This document shows, in pieces, positions 35,717 through 44,380 of a stretch of DNA of 64,000 nucleotides. Source of the DNA: Methylaequor sp045563055 (lineage in GTDB: Bacteria > Pseudomonadota > Alphaproteobacteria > Methylaequorales > Methylaequoraceae). Location of the stretch: contig JBJKUR010000007.1 of assembly GCA_045563055.1 (NCBI GenBank), positions 1 through 64,000 on the forward strand, given 5' to 3'. Every line of letters begins with the position of its first letter. Positions within the stretch are counted from its first letter, which is position 1. The notes under the pieces were generated by a model, which saw only the letters and a program-made list of their open reading frames with translations, was not told where the DNA came from and searched no databases. Made by a program: the position numbers and the translations under genes.

Positions 35717-36564
35717 TCTCTAAGTAGATCATTAATTGATGTTTTAGATCTTGTTTTTGCATCAACTTTTTTTACGATTACTGCACAGTAAAGGTTTGGC
35801 CCAACTTCTCCATTGTTAAGTTTTTTCCCTGGCAGTGATCCAGGAACTATCACAGAATATGGAGGAATTTCGCCATAAAAAATCTCACCTGACTCTCTAT
35901 CTATAATTTTTGTTGACGCTCCTATAAATACACCCATGGATATCACACTTCCTTCTTTTACTATAACACCCTCAGCAATCTCAGATCTAGCACCAATAAA
36001 ACAGTTATCCTCAATAATTACTGGATTGGCTTGAAGTGGTTCTAAAACACCGCCAATTCCAGCACCACCTGATATATGAACATTTTTTCCTATTTGAGCA
36101 CAAGAGCCAACAGTAGCCCATGTATCAATCATACTTCCTGTGTCTACATAAGCACCAAGATTAACGAAAGAAGGCATTAGAACAACATTTTTTGCTATAT
36201 AAGAAGAGAATCTTACAATTGCACCTGGTACTGACCTAAAACTTCTTTTGGTCCAATCATCTTCGACCCAGCCCGAGGTCTTAAGGTATACTTTATCATA
36301 CCAACTGTATTGACCACGTCTTGCATTCGATATTCCGCTTGAAAAAATATTAGTTTCTAAAGCTTTGAAAGATAATAGTATTGCTTTCTTGATCCATTCG
36401 TTTGTAACCCAATAATCGTTTTTCTTCTCACAAACTCTCAGTTCACCCGTATCTAGCATAGACAAAACATCGATAATTTTTTGTTTGATATCAGGTTGAG
36501 AGAAATTGATTTTATCTTTTTCATCCCAAAATTTTTCTATTTCATTTTTAATATTTTGACTCAT
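35713..36564 (-). CDS. dapD: Tetrahydrodipicolinate N-succinyltransferase
   Basis: DapD succinylates tetrahydrodipicolinate in the lysine and diaminopimelate pathway. The 283-residue protein has a helical N-terminal domain and the left-handed beta-helix made of hexapeptide repeats (about residues 110-240: GAYVDTGSMIDTWATVGSCAQIG, GAGIGGVLEP, VIIEDNCFIGARSEIAEG). It is trimeric in known homologues. The start overlaps the HAD hydrolase by 17 bp and the end overlaps dapE by 4 bp, consistent with one operon supplying the two consecutive-branch steps DapD and DapE. Confidence 0.96.
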   Translation of the reverse strand: MSQNIKNEIEKFWDEKDKINFSQPDIKQKIIDVLSMLDTGELRVCEKKNDYWVTNEWIKKAILLSFKALETNIFSSGISNARRGQYSWYDKVYLKTSGWVEDDWTKRSFRSVPGAIVRFSSYIAKNVVLMPSFVNLGAYVDTGSMIDTWATVGSCAQIGKNVHISGGAGIGGVLEPLQANPVIIEDNCFIGARSEIAEGVIVKEGSVISMGVFIGASTKIIDRESGEIFYGEIPPYSVIVPGSLPGKKLNNGEVGPNLYCAVIVKKVDAKTRSKTSINDLLRE

Positions 36565-37237
36565 TGAAACTTCTTACATTTAGCCTTTTTATTATCATAT
36601 CTAAAGCACAAGTTATAGTTTTAAATCTAAAATCAATAAATGATTCATCTCCTCTATCTGATTTTTCAGAAATATGAATAGTAATTATTCCTTTTTTATG
36701 CGCAGATTCTAGATTTCTTTCAAGATCATCAAAATAACCCACATTTTGTGGTTCTAGCTTATATGTCTTTATGAGTTTATTAATTGAAAATATCATTGGT
36801 TTTGGTCTGTAAGAAGCTTTTTTAATGTCAAAAATATCAAAAAATAGATCGTCTATTCCCAATTTCTTCAATACTCTGGTCGCATAAACTTCATCAGCAT
36901 TGGTATAGATTATTTTTTTTCCCGGAAGAGCGCGGATTTTTTTTTTCAATGAATCTGATTTTTTCAACCTTTTTAAATCTATATCATGAACAAATTCTAA
37001 AAATGTATCAGGATTAATATCATAATTTTTCATTAGACCATATAAAGTAGTTCCATATTTTTTATAAAATTTCTTTTGTACTTTAAAAGCCTCTTCTTCG
37101 GTAATATTAATTTTTTTTGAGATGAATTTTTTCATTTTTTCATCTATTTGAGAAAAAATACCCAGATTTGCTAGGTATAATGTATTGTCAAGATCGAATA
37201 ACCAAGTTTTGGTATCTTTGAATTTCTTAGAAGTCAT
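36548..37237 (-). CDS. HAD-family hydrolase, pyrimidine 5'-nucleotidase type
   Basis: A 229-residue haloacid-dehalogenase-fold phosphatase. HAD motif I is WLFDLDNTLY (residues about 13-22), motif II IIYTNAD, motif III RPKP region, and motif IV GYFDDLERN. The overall pattern, with DLDNTLY and YGTTLYGLM, fits the group annotated as pyrimidine 5'-nucleotidases in alphaproteobacteria, commonly encoded between argB and dapD as here. The substrate is inferred from family membership only. It shares one base with argB upstream and overlaps dapD by 17 bp. Confidence 0.87.
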   Translation of the reverse strand: MTSKKFKDTKTWLFDLDNTLYLANLGIFSQIDEKMKKFISKKINITEEEAFKVQKKFYKKYGTTLYGLMKNYDINPDTFLEFVHDIDLKRLKKSDSLKKKIRALPGKKIIYTNADEVYATRVLKKLGIDDLFFDIFDIKKASYRPKPMIFSINKLIKTYKLEPQNVGYFDDLERNLESAHKKGIITIHISEKSDRGDESFIDFRFKTITCALDMIIKRLNVRSFNESKY

Positions 37238-38130
37238 TATTTAGTGATTAATGTTCCTACTCCGCTCTCAGTAAAAATCTCTAATAAAATAGCGTGAGGG
37301 AGTTTTCCATTAAGAATAACCGCTGCTTTCACACCGTTATTAACCGCATCTATACATGTTTGTACCTTTGGGATCATACCTCCCATGATAGTACCGTTCT
37401 TGATTAACTTCTTAACGTCTTTAATTGAAACCTCTCTCAAGAGATTACCTTTTTTATCTAAAACACCTTCAACGTCAGTTAAAAGGATTAATCTCTCAGA
37501 TAATATAGAGGAAGCTATACTTCCAGACATAGTATCAGCATTAATATTATAAGTATCATAATTTTCGTTGAATCCAATAGGTGAAATAATGGGGATAAAA
37601 TGAGATTTAATAAGCCAGTTTAACAAGTTATCATTTATTTTTTTTGGTTGCCCAACGAAACCTAAATTGATCTTTTTTTGTTTGGAACTTAGATTGGAGG
37701 ACTTTATTTTTTGTGTTTCAACCAAAAGACCATCTTTTCCAGAAAGTCCAATGGCTTTGCCGCCTTCTCTGTTAATCTCCATTACAATTTCTTTATTAAT
37801 AGAACCCGATAAAACCATCTCAACGATCTTCATTGTTTCTTTGTCAGTAACTCTTAGGCCGTCTATAAAGTTCGTTTTAACCTTTAATTTATCTAACATC
37901 CCTTTAATTTTTGGGCCTCCTCCATGAATAACTAATGGATTAATTCCCACTTGTTTTAAAAGGACTATATCTTTTGCAAAGCTACTAGAGAGCTTTTTTT
38001 CACCCATTACTGCACCACCATATTTTATCGTAATACTTTTCTCAGAATATCTCTGCATGAAAGGAAGTGCTTTCGAGAGTATTGAAGCTTTATCGATTAG
38101 ATTTTTAGGATTTATTTTTGTGTTATGCAT
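37237..38130 (-). CDS. argB: Acetylglutamate kinase
   Basis: ArgB phosphorylates N-acetylglutamate, the second step of arginine synthesis. The 297-residue sequence has the nucleotide-binding Lys region TIKYGGAVMGE, VIHGGGPKI, GLRVTD, INADTMSGSIAS and the C-terminal GTIMGGMIPKVQTCIDAV. All are conserved in the amino-acid kinase family. argD and argF lie about 14 kb away in another cluster. argB begins one base after the engB stop codon region, as in many alphaproteobacteria. Confidence 0.95.
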   Translation of the reverse strand: MHNTKINPKNLIDKASILSKALPFMQRYSEKSITIKYGGAVMGEKKLSSSFAKDIVLLKQVGINPLVIHGGGPKIKGMLDKLKVKTNFIDGLRVTDKETMKIVEMVLSGSINKEIVMEINREGGKAIGLSGKDGLLVETQKIKSSNLSSKQKKINLGFVGQPKKINDNLLNWLIKSHFIPIISPIGFNENYDTYNINADTMSGSIASSILSERLILLTDVEGVLDKKGNLLREVSIKDVKKLIKNGTIMGGMIPKVQTCIDAVNNGVKAAVILNGKLPHAILLEIFTESGVGTLITK

Positions 38131-38131
38131 T

Positions 38132-38710
38132 TTACAAAGAATTCATCATGAATTTTTTAAATAAAATTATCGTATTAATTTCTTTAATACTAGTATTAAA
38201 GAAATTTTTATTTAGTTGTGATGCAGTTAAGTTGTTTAATTCATTGAGAGCTTCTTTGTCACCTTTACTTTTTAGTTTATCAATTTTTGTAAAGACTATG
38301 ATAATTTTATCTTGAATGTGACAATTTAGTTGATCTAAGATGATTTTATCCATTTTCTTGAATCCATGATGTGAATCAATTAGCAAGCAAAGTGCGAATA
38401 AATTTGTTCTTTTTCGGATATAATTATCAACTAATTCGTTAAGTTTGTTTTCTTTTGTTTTTGGAATTCTCGAGTACCCATAACCAGGAAAGTCAACAAT
38501 TCTAATTTTTTTATTTAGTTGAAAAAGAACAAGCGATCTTGTTCTTCCAGGCGTCTTTGACGTTTTGGCAATAGAAGATTTTGTAAAAGAATTGATAAGT
38601 GAAGATTTACCAACATTTGAGCGCCCCCAAAAAACTATTTCTCTAACATCATCATCAGGTAAATTTCTAAATTCATGAACTTCATCTATAAATTTCCAAG
38701 TTTCATTCAT
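38132..38710 (-). CDS. engB: Ribosome biogenesis GTP-binding protein EngB (YsxC/YihA)
   Basis: A 192-residue GTPase involved in 50S subunit assembly. G1 is GRSNVGKSSLIN, G2 is the conserved TPGRT, G3 is DFPGYGYSR and G4 is TKIDKL. The length is typical. It sits between yidC and argB on the same strand. Codon content and spacing are like its neighbours. Confidence 0.95.
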   Translation of the reverse strand: MNETWKFIDEVHEFRNLPDDDVREIVFWGRSNVGKSSLINSFTKSSIAKTSKTPGRTRSLVLFQLNKKIRIVDFPGYGYSRIPKTKENKLNELVDNYIRKRTNLFALCLLIDSHHGFKKMDKIILDQLNCHIQDKIIIVFTKIDKLKSKGDKEALNELNNLTASQLNKNFFNTSIKEINTIILFKKFMMNSL

Positions 38711-38733
38711 TGATCAATTTGAAATTTAATTTT

Positions 38734-40413
38734 TTAAACATTTCTTTTTTGTTTTTTAAGCAGGTAATATTGTTGGGCTATGGAGAGAATATTATTAACC
38801 GTCCAATAGATGACCATTCCCGATGGGAAGGTTGCAAGTAAAAAAGTAAAAATTATTGGTAGCATCATAAAAATTTTTGCTTGAATAGGGTCAGGAGGTG
38901 GTGGATTGATTTTTTGCTGAAGATACATTGATAATCCCATCAAAAGTGGCCATATTCCAACTGTTAGGAATAGCGGTGGGTCCCAAGGAATTAATCCAAA
39001 GAGATTGAAAATACTTGTAGGGTCAGGTGCAGATAGATCATTTATCCAACCAAAAAAAGGAGCATGCCTCATTTCTATCGAGACAAATAAAACTTTATAT
39101 AATGCAAAAAAGATTGGAATTTGTATTAAAATGGGTATGCAACCAGAAGCAGGATTAATTTTTTTTTCTTTGTACATTGAAAACATTTCTTGATTCATCC
39201 TTGCTTTATCGTCTTTATATCTTTCTCTCAGCCTTTGTATTTCAGGGGTTAGAATTCTCATTGCATTCATTGACTTAAATGATTTATTAGCTAGAGGGAA
39301 AAGAATGATCCTAATACAAATAGTTAATATAATAATTCCTAATCCAAAGTTTCCAAATAAGCTTGAGAGGAAATGTAATGCATAAAATAAAGGCTTGGTT
39401 AAAAAATAGAACCAACCAAAGTCAACAGATAAATCAAGTTTATTAACGTTGAGTTGTTTGATGTATTCATCTATGAGCGGGACTTCTTTAGCACCCGCAA
39501 AAATAAATGATTTAGCTATTATAGAACTATTGTTTTCCAATGATTCTATAGAGTCATTTATAAAATCAATTTGAACAGAATTACTGTCATTTTTAAGATT
39601 TTTAAATCTAGCTTTAAATGATTTATCATTTTCTGGAAATATTGCTAATTGCCAATAATGATCCGTGTAGCCAATCCATCCATTCTTAGATGTCTCTATA
39701 ATTTCGTTCTCATCCTCAATGTCGTCATATGAAACTTCTTTTAATGTATCATTGAAAACTCCCAAGGGTCCCTCATGTAAAATAAAAAATTTATTTTCAG
39801 GACGATGATTTTTTCTTCGAAGGTAAGAAAAATTTGTTAATTCAACTGTTTTCCCACTTTTATTAAAAACTTTATCTTCAACAGAGATCATAAAGTTTGT
39901 ATCAATATTAATTTTTCTTTTAAAAGTTAAACCCTCCTCATTATCCCATGTTAATTGTATATCTTCATTCTCTGAAAAGTTTTCTTTTGAGGCTTTCCAC
40001 AGTGAATTCTTTCCGGGCATTTTTACTGATTTATCTGTTGATGCCCAACCCATTCTTAAGAAATATGGCTTATCAGAATTTTCTTTCCCTAAAATATTAA
40101 TTTTTTCTTTTTTTTCAGTAGTTTTAAAATAATCTTTTAAGAATATGTCATCGAAGGTAGCGCCATAGAGATTTATTGAACCTTCTAATCTTTGAGATCT
40201 GAAGAAAATTCTTTTTTCTTTTTGTCCTTCAATATCCTTTTCCTTTTTATCAAGTGATGGTATGTCTTGATCAGGTCTTTGATTTGAATCTTCAATGTTT
40301 TCAAATTGCTCTTGACTTACTCTCTTTGTTTTAGGATTGAAAAAAAAGTCGTACCCAATTAGTACTATTAGTGAAAAAACTACGGCAAGAATTAAATTTT
40401 TTTGATTATCCAT
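38734..40413 (-). CDS. yidC: Membrane protein insertase YidC
   Basis: YidC inserts and folds inner-membrane proteins, alone or with SecYEG. I start at ATG 40413 (MDNQKNLILAVVFSLIVLIGYDFFF), giving 559 residues; a TTG two codons earlier adds only Met-Leu. The N-terminal helix is followed by the large periplasmic beta domain (about residues 50-340). The conserved core of five helices comes next, with the strongly conserved KPLFYALHFLSSLFGNFG, RMNQEMFSMYKEKKINPASGC and TFPSGMVIYWTVNN segments. It follows rnpA and precedes engB, the standard order. Confidence 0.95.
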   Translation of the reverse strand: MDNQKNLILAVVFSLIVLIGYDFFFNPKTKRVSQEQFENIEDSNQRPDQDIPSLDKKEKDIEGQKEKRIFFRSQRLEGSINLYGATFDDIFLKDYFKTTEKKEKINILGKENSDKPYFLRMGWASTDKSVKMPGKNSLWKASKENFSENEDIQLTWDNEEGLTFKRKINIDTNFMISVEDKVFNKSGKTVELTNFSYLRRKNHRPENKFFILHEGPLGVFNDTLKEVSYDDIEDENEIIETSKNGWIGYTDHYWQLAIFPENDKSFKARFKNLKNDSNSVQIDFINDSIESLENNSSIIAKSFIFAGAKEVPLIDEYIKQLNVNKLDLSVDFGWFYFLTKPLFYALHFLSSLFGNFGLGIIILTICIRIILFPLANKSFKSMNAMRILTPEIQRLRERYKDDKARMNQEMFSMYKEKKINPASGCIPILIQIPIFFALYKVLFVSIEMRHAPFFGWINDLSAPDPTSIFNLFGLIPWDPPLFLTVGIWPLLMGLSMYLQQKINPPPPDPIQAKIFMMLPIIFTFLLATFPSGMVIYWTVNNILSIAQQYYLLKKQKRNV

Positions 40414-40460
40414 GAGCAAAGATAATATTAATATATGATAGTTACTTATATTTCAATAAA

Positions 40461-40793
40461 TTAAATTACTAAATTTTTAAGATTTGAAATTAAATCATTT
40501 TCGAGTTCTTGATATTTAATTTTCTCGATGTTCTTTTTGGGAATTATTTCAAAAATGATTCTTGTAAAATATTTATTAAAGTTTTGAGCGAGTATCGATC
40601 TAATCACTCTTTTTACATAATTTCTGCAAACAGAATTCCCAAATTTTCTTGAAATTGTTATCCCAAACTTAATTTTATTTTCTTCGGTATGAAAATAGTT
40701 GATGATAAAGAATTTAGTTTTTATACAAGATCCTTCATTCCTTATAAAAAGAAATTCTGAGCGTTTTTTAAGTTTAGTAAGTGAATTAGGCAG
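40461..40793 (-). CDS. rnpA: Ribonuclease P protein component
   Basis: Translating the minus strand between yidC and rpmH gives an RnpA protein: LPNSLTKLKKRSEFLFI at the start, KFGITISRKFGNSVCRNYVKRVIRS (the RNR-type RNA-binding motif) in the middle, stop at 40461. It binds RNase P RNA for tRNA 5' maturation. The open frame is limited upstream by an in-frame TAA at 40812-40814, and no ATG, GTG or TTG lies before the conserved part. I place the start at CTG 40793 (110 residues), which overlaps the rpmH stop by 8 bp. An AUU/other codon or a small sequence error is also possible, so the product call is firm but the start is not. Confidence 0.82.
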   Translation of the reverse strand: MPNSLTKLKKRSEFLFIRNEGSCIKTKFFIINYFHTEENKIKFGITISRKFGNSVCRNYVKRVIRSILAQNFNKYFTRIIFEIIPKKNIEKIKYQELENDLISNLKNLVI

Positions 40794-40920
40794 AGAGAAT
40801 TTTTCTTCCTTTTAGACGTCTTCGGTTCAAGACCTTTTTTCCAGCTGGTGTGGACATTCTAGATCTGAAACCATGACGGTTTTTTCTAACTCGATTACTT
40901 GGTTGGAAAGTTCTTTTCAT
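40786..40920 (-). CDS. rpmH: 50S ribosomal protein L34
   Basis: A 44-residue basic protein, MKRTFQPSNRVRKNRHGFR at the start and LNRRRLKGRKILSA at the end, exactly the L34 pattern and length. GAGG lies about 6 bases before the ATG. It heads the minus-strand run rpmH-rnpA-yidC-engB-argB-HAD-dapD-dapE. In many bacteria this pair lies near the chromosomal origin, but no DnaA or oriC features were noticed here. Confidence 0.96.
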   Translation of the reverse strand: MKRTFQPSNRVRKNRHGFRSRMSTPAGKKVLNRRRLKGRKILSA

Positions 40921-40937
40921 ATTAACCTCAAGAATAA

Positions 40938-40965
40938 ATTATACTAAAAACCTAATTTTTACAAT
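40938..40965 (-). promoter_or_regulatory. Putative sigma-70 promoter for rpmH-rnpA-yidC operon
   Basis: On the minus strand a perfect -10 box TATAAT (plus 40938-40943) is preceded by ATTGTA or TTGTAA 15-16 bases upstream (plus 40959-40965). It lies 17 bases before the rpmH start codon and within the narrow gap behind the gamma-glutamyltransferase gene. The -35 is imperfect and the spacing slightly short. Confidence 0.5.
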
Positions 40966-40967
40966 TG

Positions 40968-42653
40968 TTAATTTCCTCTTGTAGTTCCATCTCTTCTGTA
41001 ATCAGCACCAACCGAATAACCATTTTTTTTTTTTTTAATTATTGCCAATCCACTCGTTAGGTTTCTTACAGAGGATTTACCTCTTATTTTTTCCTTTAGG
41101 TTGGAACTTTCTACAAAGGTTTTATTTTTTATTCTTATATAATTTGGATTTTGAATCGTTTCTTTTATCTCTAATTTTAAATAAAAAATATCTATTAAGG
41201 ACTTAAAAATATATGAAATTATTGCTTTTCCTCCAGGAGAACCAATACTTAATAGGAAATCGTCATTTTCATTAAAAACTATCAGTGGTGCCATTGAACT
41301 AAGAGGACGCTTTTCCGGTTCGGGTCTGTTTTTTAATAAATTTCCCTCCTTCCCGTAGACATTAAAAGTAAAATCTGTTAATTGGTTATTTAAGAAAAAT
41401 CCATCTACGAACAACCTAGACCCAAAAGAGCTTTCAATGCTTGAGGTCACGGAAACAACATTTTTGTATTTATCGACTGCACTAAAATGGGTTGTGGAGC
41501 TTAAAATCTCGTCAAGATTTTTAGTTACTAAAGGTGACTTATTTTTCTTAAATTTGGAATAATTTTTTAATAAAAAATCCTCATCAACCAATTTTTGTAA
41601 ATCTATTTCTACAAATCTTGGATCTGCGAGTTCACTGTCTCTAAGAAAATAAACAAAATTTAAAATTTCTAAAATTTCTTCTAAATAATATTTATCAAGC
41701 TTAATTTTCTTCTTATTTAATAAGCTCTCAAAAATTATTAAAGATTGAACTATACACAAGGTTCCTGATGATGGAAGGTTAGGACCGCAGATTTGATATT
41801 TATTTTTTAATTTGAAGCAGAATGACTCTTCTTTTTCTGAGTTATAGTTTTTAATATCTGTTAATGAAAGGTTTCCAGGGTTGTTTGAGTTGTTTACTTC
41901 TTTCACAATATTTTTTGAAATTTTACCATTATAAAACTCTACAATTCCAGACGACACTTTTTCTAATGTTTCAGAATATTTATGATTATGAAATATTTTA
42001 CTTTTGTCGATAAGCACACTCCGGTATATAGATTTGGGATTAATTTCAAATAGATATTTTTCTTTTTTAAGAGCATTGACTAATCTGTTTGGCGGAACAA
42101 AACCTTTGTAAGATAATTCAAGAACCAAGTTAACTATTCTTCTCCATTTAAGTTTCCCGTATTCTTTATGGAATCTGTAGAGAGCATGAAGCGTTCCAGG
42201 GACACCAACTGAAGCACCTCCAATGGCAGCATCAAAAAATTTTTTTGGTTTTTTATTAGAATCAAGAAATATTTCCTGATTTAAATTTTTGGGGGCAGTC
42301 TCTCTTCCTAAAAAACTGTATGTTTTCTTAGATTTGTAGTCATAGTACGTAACAAATAAACCACCTCCCAAACCAGATGATTGAGGTTCTACTAAACCTA
42401 AAGCAAGCTGTATTCCCACAGTTGCGTCTGCAACTGTTCCTCCTTCTTCAATAACTCTATATCCTATTTTAGTTGCATAATCATTAGCTGTAACAACTGC
42501 ATAATCTTTAAATTCACCGAATCTTAAATTATTAAAATAATTTCTTTTTGACGAACTCTCCGGTTGAACAGTATGATAAATGTTATCGTCTGCTAGAATT
42601 TCTTGCGTAGAGAAAATAATGGAAATAAGAAAAAAAAATATTTTGTTTTTCAT
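40968..42653 (-). CDS. ggt: Gamma-glutamyltransferase
   Basis: An exported N-terminal nucleophile hydrolase of 561 residues that cleaves gamma-glutamyl bonds of glutathione and related peptides in the periplasm. A signal peptide (residues 1-21, ending EILA) is followed by SGLGGGLFVTYYD and GRETAP. The autoprocessing site has the catalytic threonine in STTHFSAVDKY (near residue 375-385), and downstream SSMAPLIVF and GSPGG substrate-site motifs are present. It stands alone, divergent from panB, with its end about 48 bp from rpmH. It could feed glutamate and cysteinylglycine to the peptide uptake system, which is inference. Confidence 0.93.
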   Translation of the reverse strand: MKNKIFFFLISIIFSTQEILADDNIYHTVQPESSSKRNYFNNLRFGEFKDYAVVTANDYATKIGYRVIEEGGTVADATVGIQLALGLVEPQSSGLGGGLFVTYYDYKSKKTYSFLGRETAPKNLNQEIFLDSNKKPKKFFDAAIGGASVGVPGTLHALYRFHKEYGKLKWRRIVNLVLELSYKGFVPPNRLVNALKKEKYLFEINPKSIYRSVLIDKSKIFHNHKYSETLEKVSSGIVEFYNGKISKNIVKEVNNSNNPGNLSLTDIKNYNSEKEESFCFKLKNKYQICGPNLPSSGTLCIVQSLIIFESLLNKKKIKLDKYYLEEILEILNFVYFLRDSELADPRFVEIDLQKLVDEDFLLKNYSKFKKNKSPLVTKNLDEILSSTTHFSAVDKYKNVVSVTSSIESSFGSRLFVDGFFLNNQLTDFTFNVYGKEGNLLKNRPEPEKRPLSSMAPLIVFNENDDFLLSIGSPGGKAIISYIFKSLIDIFYLKLEIKETIQNPNYIRIKNKTFVESSNLKEKIRGKSSVRNLTSGLAIIKKKKNGYSVGADYRRDGTTRGN

Positions 42654-42704
42654 AATCTAAGTATAAATTACTAATGTCTTTCTAATAAAATTTAAGAGTT
42701 TATT

Positions 42705-43478
42705 TTGATAAAAAGAATTTCATTAAAACAAATTTTACAAAAACCTTCAATAGTTTGTCTTACGGCCTATACGGTTCCAATTGCAAATTTAGTTGACGGT
42801 CACGTTGATTTAATATTGGTAGGAGATTCTTTGGGACAAGTATTATATGGCTATGAAAGTACTAGACAGGTAACTATTGAAATGATGATCAACCATGCAA
42901 AGGCTGTCGTAAAAGCTACAAAAAAGTCTTTTGTTGTTGTTGACATGCCCTACGGCAGTTACCAAAACTCTAAAGTTCAGGCTCTTAAGAATGCAAAAAA
43001 AATTCTATCACAGACTGGAGCCATGGCTGTTAAACTTGAGGGTGGAGAAAATATACAGGATACAGCTAGATACCTTATTGATAATAAGATTAATGTTATG
43101 GGACATATAGGCATGATGCCCCAATATCAGGAAAAACCCAAGGTATACGGAAGCACAAAGAGAGAAAAGATTCAATTTTTTAAAGATGCTCTATCATTAG
43201 AAAAAGCCGGAGTTTTTTCGATTGTTGTTGAGTGCACGTTTAAAAAATTAGTCGATGACTTAGTTAAAAGTTGTTCAGTGCCTATCATAGGTATTGGTGC
43301 ATCAACGAATTGTAAGGGACAAATTATGGTTACCGAAGATATCCTTGATATGACAAAATTTAATTCAAAATTTTCAAAAAAATATTTTAATTTTTTTGAA
43401 AATGCAAAGATCTCTATTAAAAAATATTCTGATGAGGTGAGAAACAAAAAATACCCTAAAAGAAATCAATGTTACTAA
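42705..43478 (+). CDS. panB: 3-methyl-2-oxobutanoate hydroxymethyltransferase
   Basis: PanB makes ketopantoate for pantothenate synthesis. The 257-residue protein shows VCLTAYTVPIANLVD, ILVGDSLGQVLYGYEST, VVVDMPYGSYQ, AVKLEGG, GHIGMMPQ and the final IGIGAS motif. The start is TTG at 42705 with AAGAG upstream; no ATG precedes the conserved block. The stop lies inside panC (10 bp overlap), so panBC is translationally coupled. Confidence 0.95.
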   Translation: MIKRISLKQILQKPSIVCLTAYTVPIANLVDGHVDLILVGDSLGQVLYGYESTRQVTIEMMINHAKAVVKATKKSFVVVDMPYGSYQNSKVQALKNAKKILSQTGAMAVKLEGGENIQDTARYLIDNKINVMGHIGMMPQYQEKPKVYGSTKREKIQFFKDALSLEKAGVFSIVVECTFKKLVDDLVKSCSVPIIGIGASTNCKGQIMVTEDILDMTKFNSKFSKKYFNFFENAKISIKKYSDEVRNKKYPKRNQCY

Positions 43479-44341
43479 TCAATGAAAAAAAAAAACTTTC
43501 TCAGAAAATCGCTGAACTAAAAAAAAGCGGAAGAAAAATTAATTTTATCCCAACAATGGGTAATTTGCATAAAGGACACATAAGTCTTATTAGAGCAGCA
43601 AAAAAAAAAAACTTTATTTCCTTAGTTAGTATTTATGTTAACCCTCATCAATTTGATGATAAAAAAGATTTTTTGAGATATCCAAGAACACTGTCAATTG
43701 ATAAGTGTTTGTTAATAAGAGAAAATATAGATCTTTTATTTGCTCCTGATAATAACTTCCTAAATAAAAAACTTTATCCGCCTCCACTGGGAAAAATTGC
43801 TAGTCGACTTTGTGGTGTTGATCGACCAGGCCATTTTAAAGGAGTTGCTAAGGTTATTATAAACTTTTTAGATATAATCAAACCAAATTATATATATTTA
43901 GGAGAGAAAGATTTCCAACAAATTATGGTGATAAAAAAAATTATAAAAGTGTGTAACTTTAAGACTGATGTTATAGTTGTTCCAACAATAAGAGATACCA
44001 AGGAAGTTGCTATTTCATCAAGAAATCAATTTTTGAGAAATAAAAAAAACGAATTGATGAGGATTCCAGATACTCTGAATAAAATTAGAATAAAGATTTC
44101 AGAAGGTAACTTTTCAATATCATCAATAGAAGACTTCAAGAAGAATCTTTTAGAAAATGATATTAATAAAGTAAATTATCTTGAGATATTGAAGGAGGAT
44201 AACCTCTCAAAAATCGGTAAGAACTTTTGCGATTGTAGAATTTTCATTTCTGTCAACATTGATGGAATAAAGCTCATTGATAACAAACGGCTAGACAGCC
44301 GTATAAAACTTGTTGGTGAAAAAATAGTTGTTGAGAACTAA
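43469..44341 (+). CDS. panC: Pantothenate synthetase
   Basis: PanC joins pantoate and beta-alanine. The 290-residue sequence has IPTMGNLHKGHISLI (nucleotide HxGH-type motif), VSIYVNPHQFD, FKGVAKVIINFLDI, YLGEKDFQQ and the KMSKS-like region ISSRNQFL. Start overlaps panB by 10 bp. An 11-bp inverted repeat follows the stop. panD was not seen in the window, so beta-alanine must come from elsewhere. Confidence 0.95.
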   Translation: MLLINEKKKLSQKIAELKKSGRKINFIPTMGNLHKGHISLIRAAKKKNFISLVSIYVNPHQFDDKKDFLRYPRTLSIDKCLLIRENIDLLFAPDNNFLNKKLYPPPLGKIASRLCGVDRPGHFKGVAKVIINFLDIIKPNYIYLGEKDFQQIMVIKKIIKVCNFKTDVIVVPTIRDTKEVAISSRNQFLRNKKNELMRIPDTLNKIRIKISEGNFSISSIEDFKKNLLENDINKVNYLEILKEDNLSKIGKNFCDCRIFISVNIDGIKLIDNKRLDSRIKLVGEKIVVEN

Positions 44342-44343
44342 TG

Positions 44344-44380
44344 TTTATCTTAAATAATGAGACCTAGTTTTTAAGATAAA
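44344..44380. terminator. Possible bidirectional stem-loop between panC and lipoprotein gene
   Basis: A perfect 11-bp inverted repeat, TTTATCTTAAA at 44344-44354 and its complement TTTAAGATAAA at 44370-44380, with a 15-base loop. It lies between two convergent genes and overlaps the last codons of the minus-strand gene. The stem is AT-only, so its termination strength is doubtful, but position and symmetry fit a shared terminator. Confidence 0.35.

Noticed and set aside
40786..40920. Replication origin near rpmH-rnpA
   Set aside because: I found no DnaA-box cluster, dnaA or gidA/parAB genes nearby; a skew calculation would be needed.
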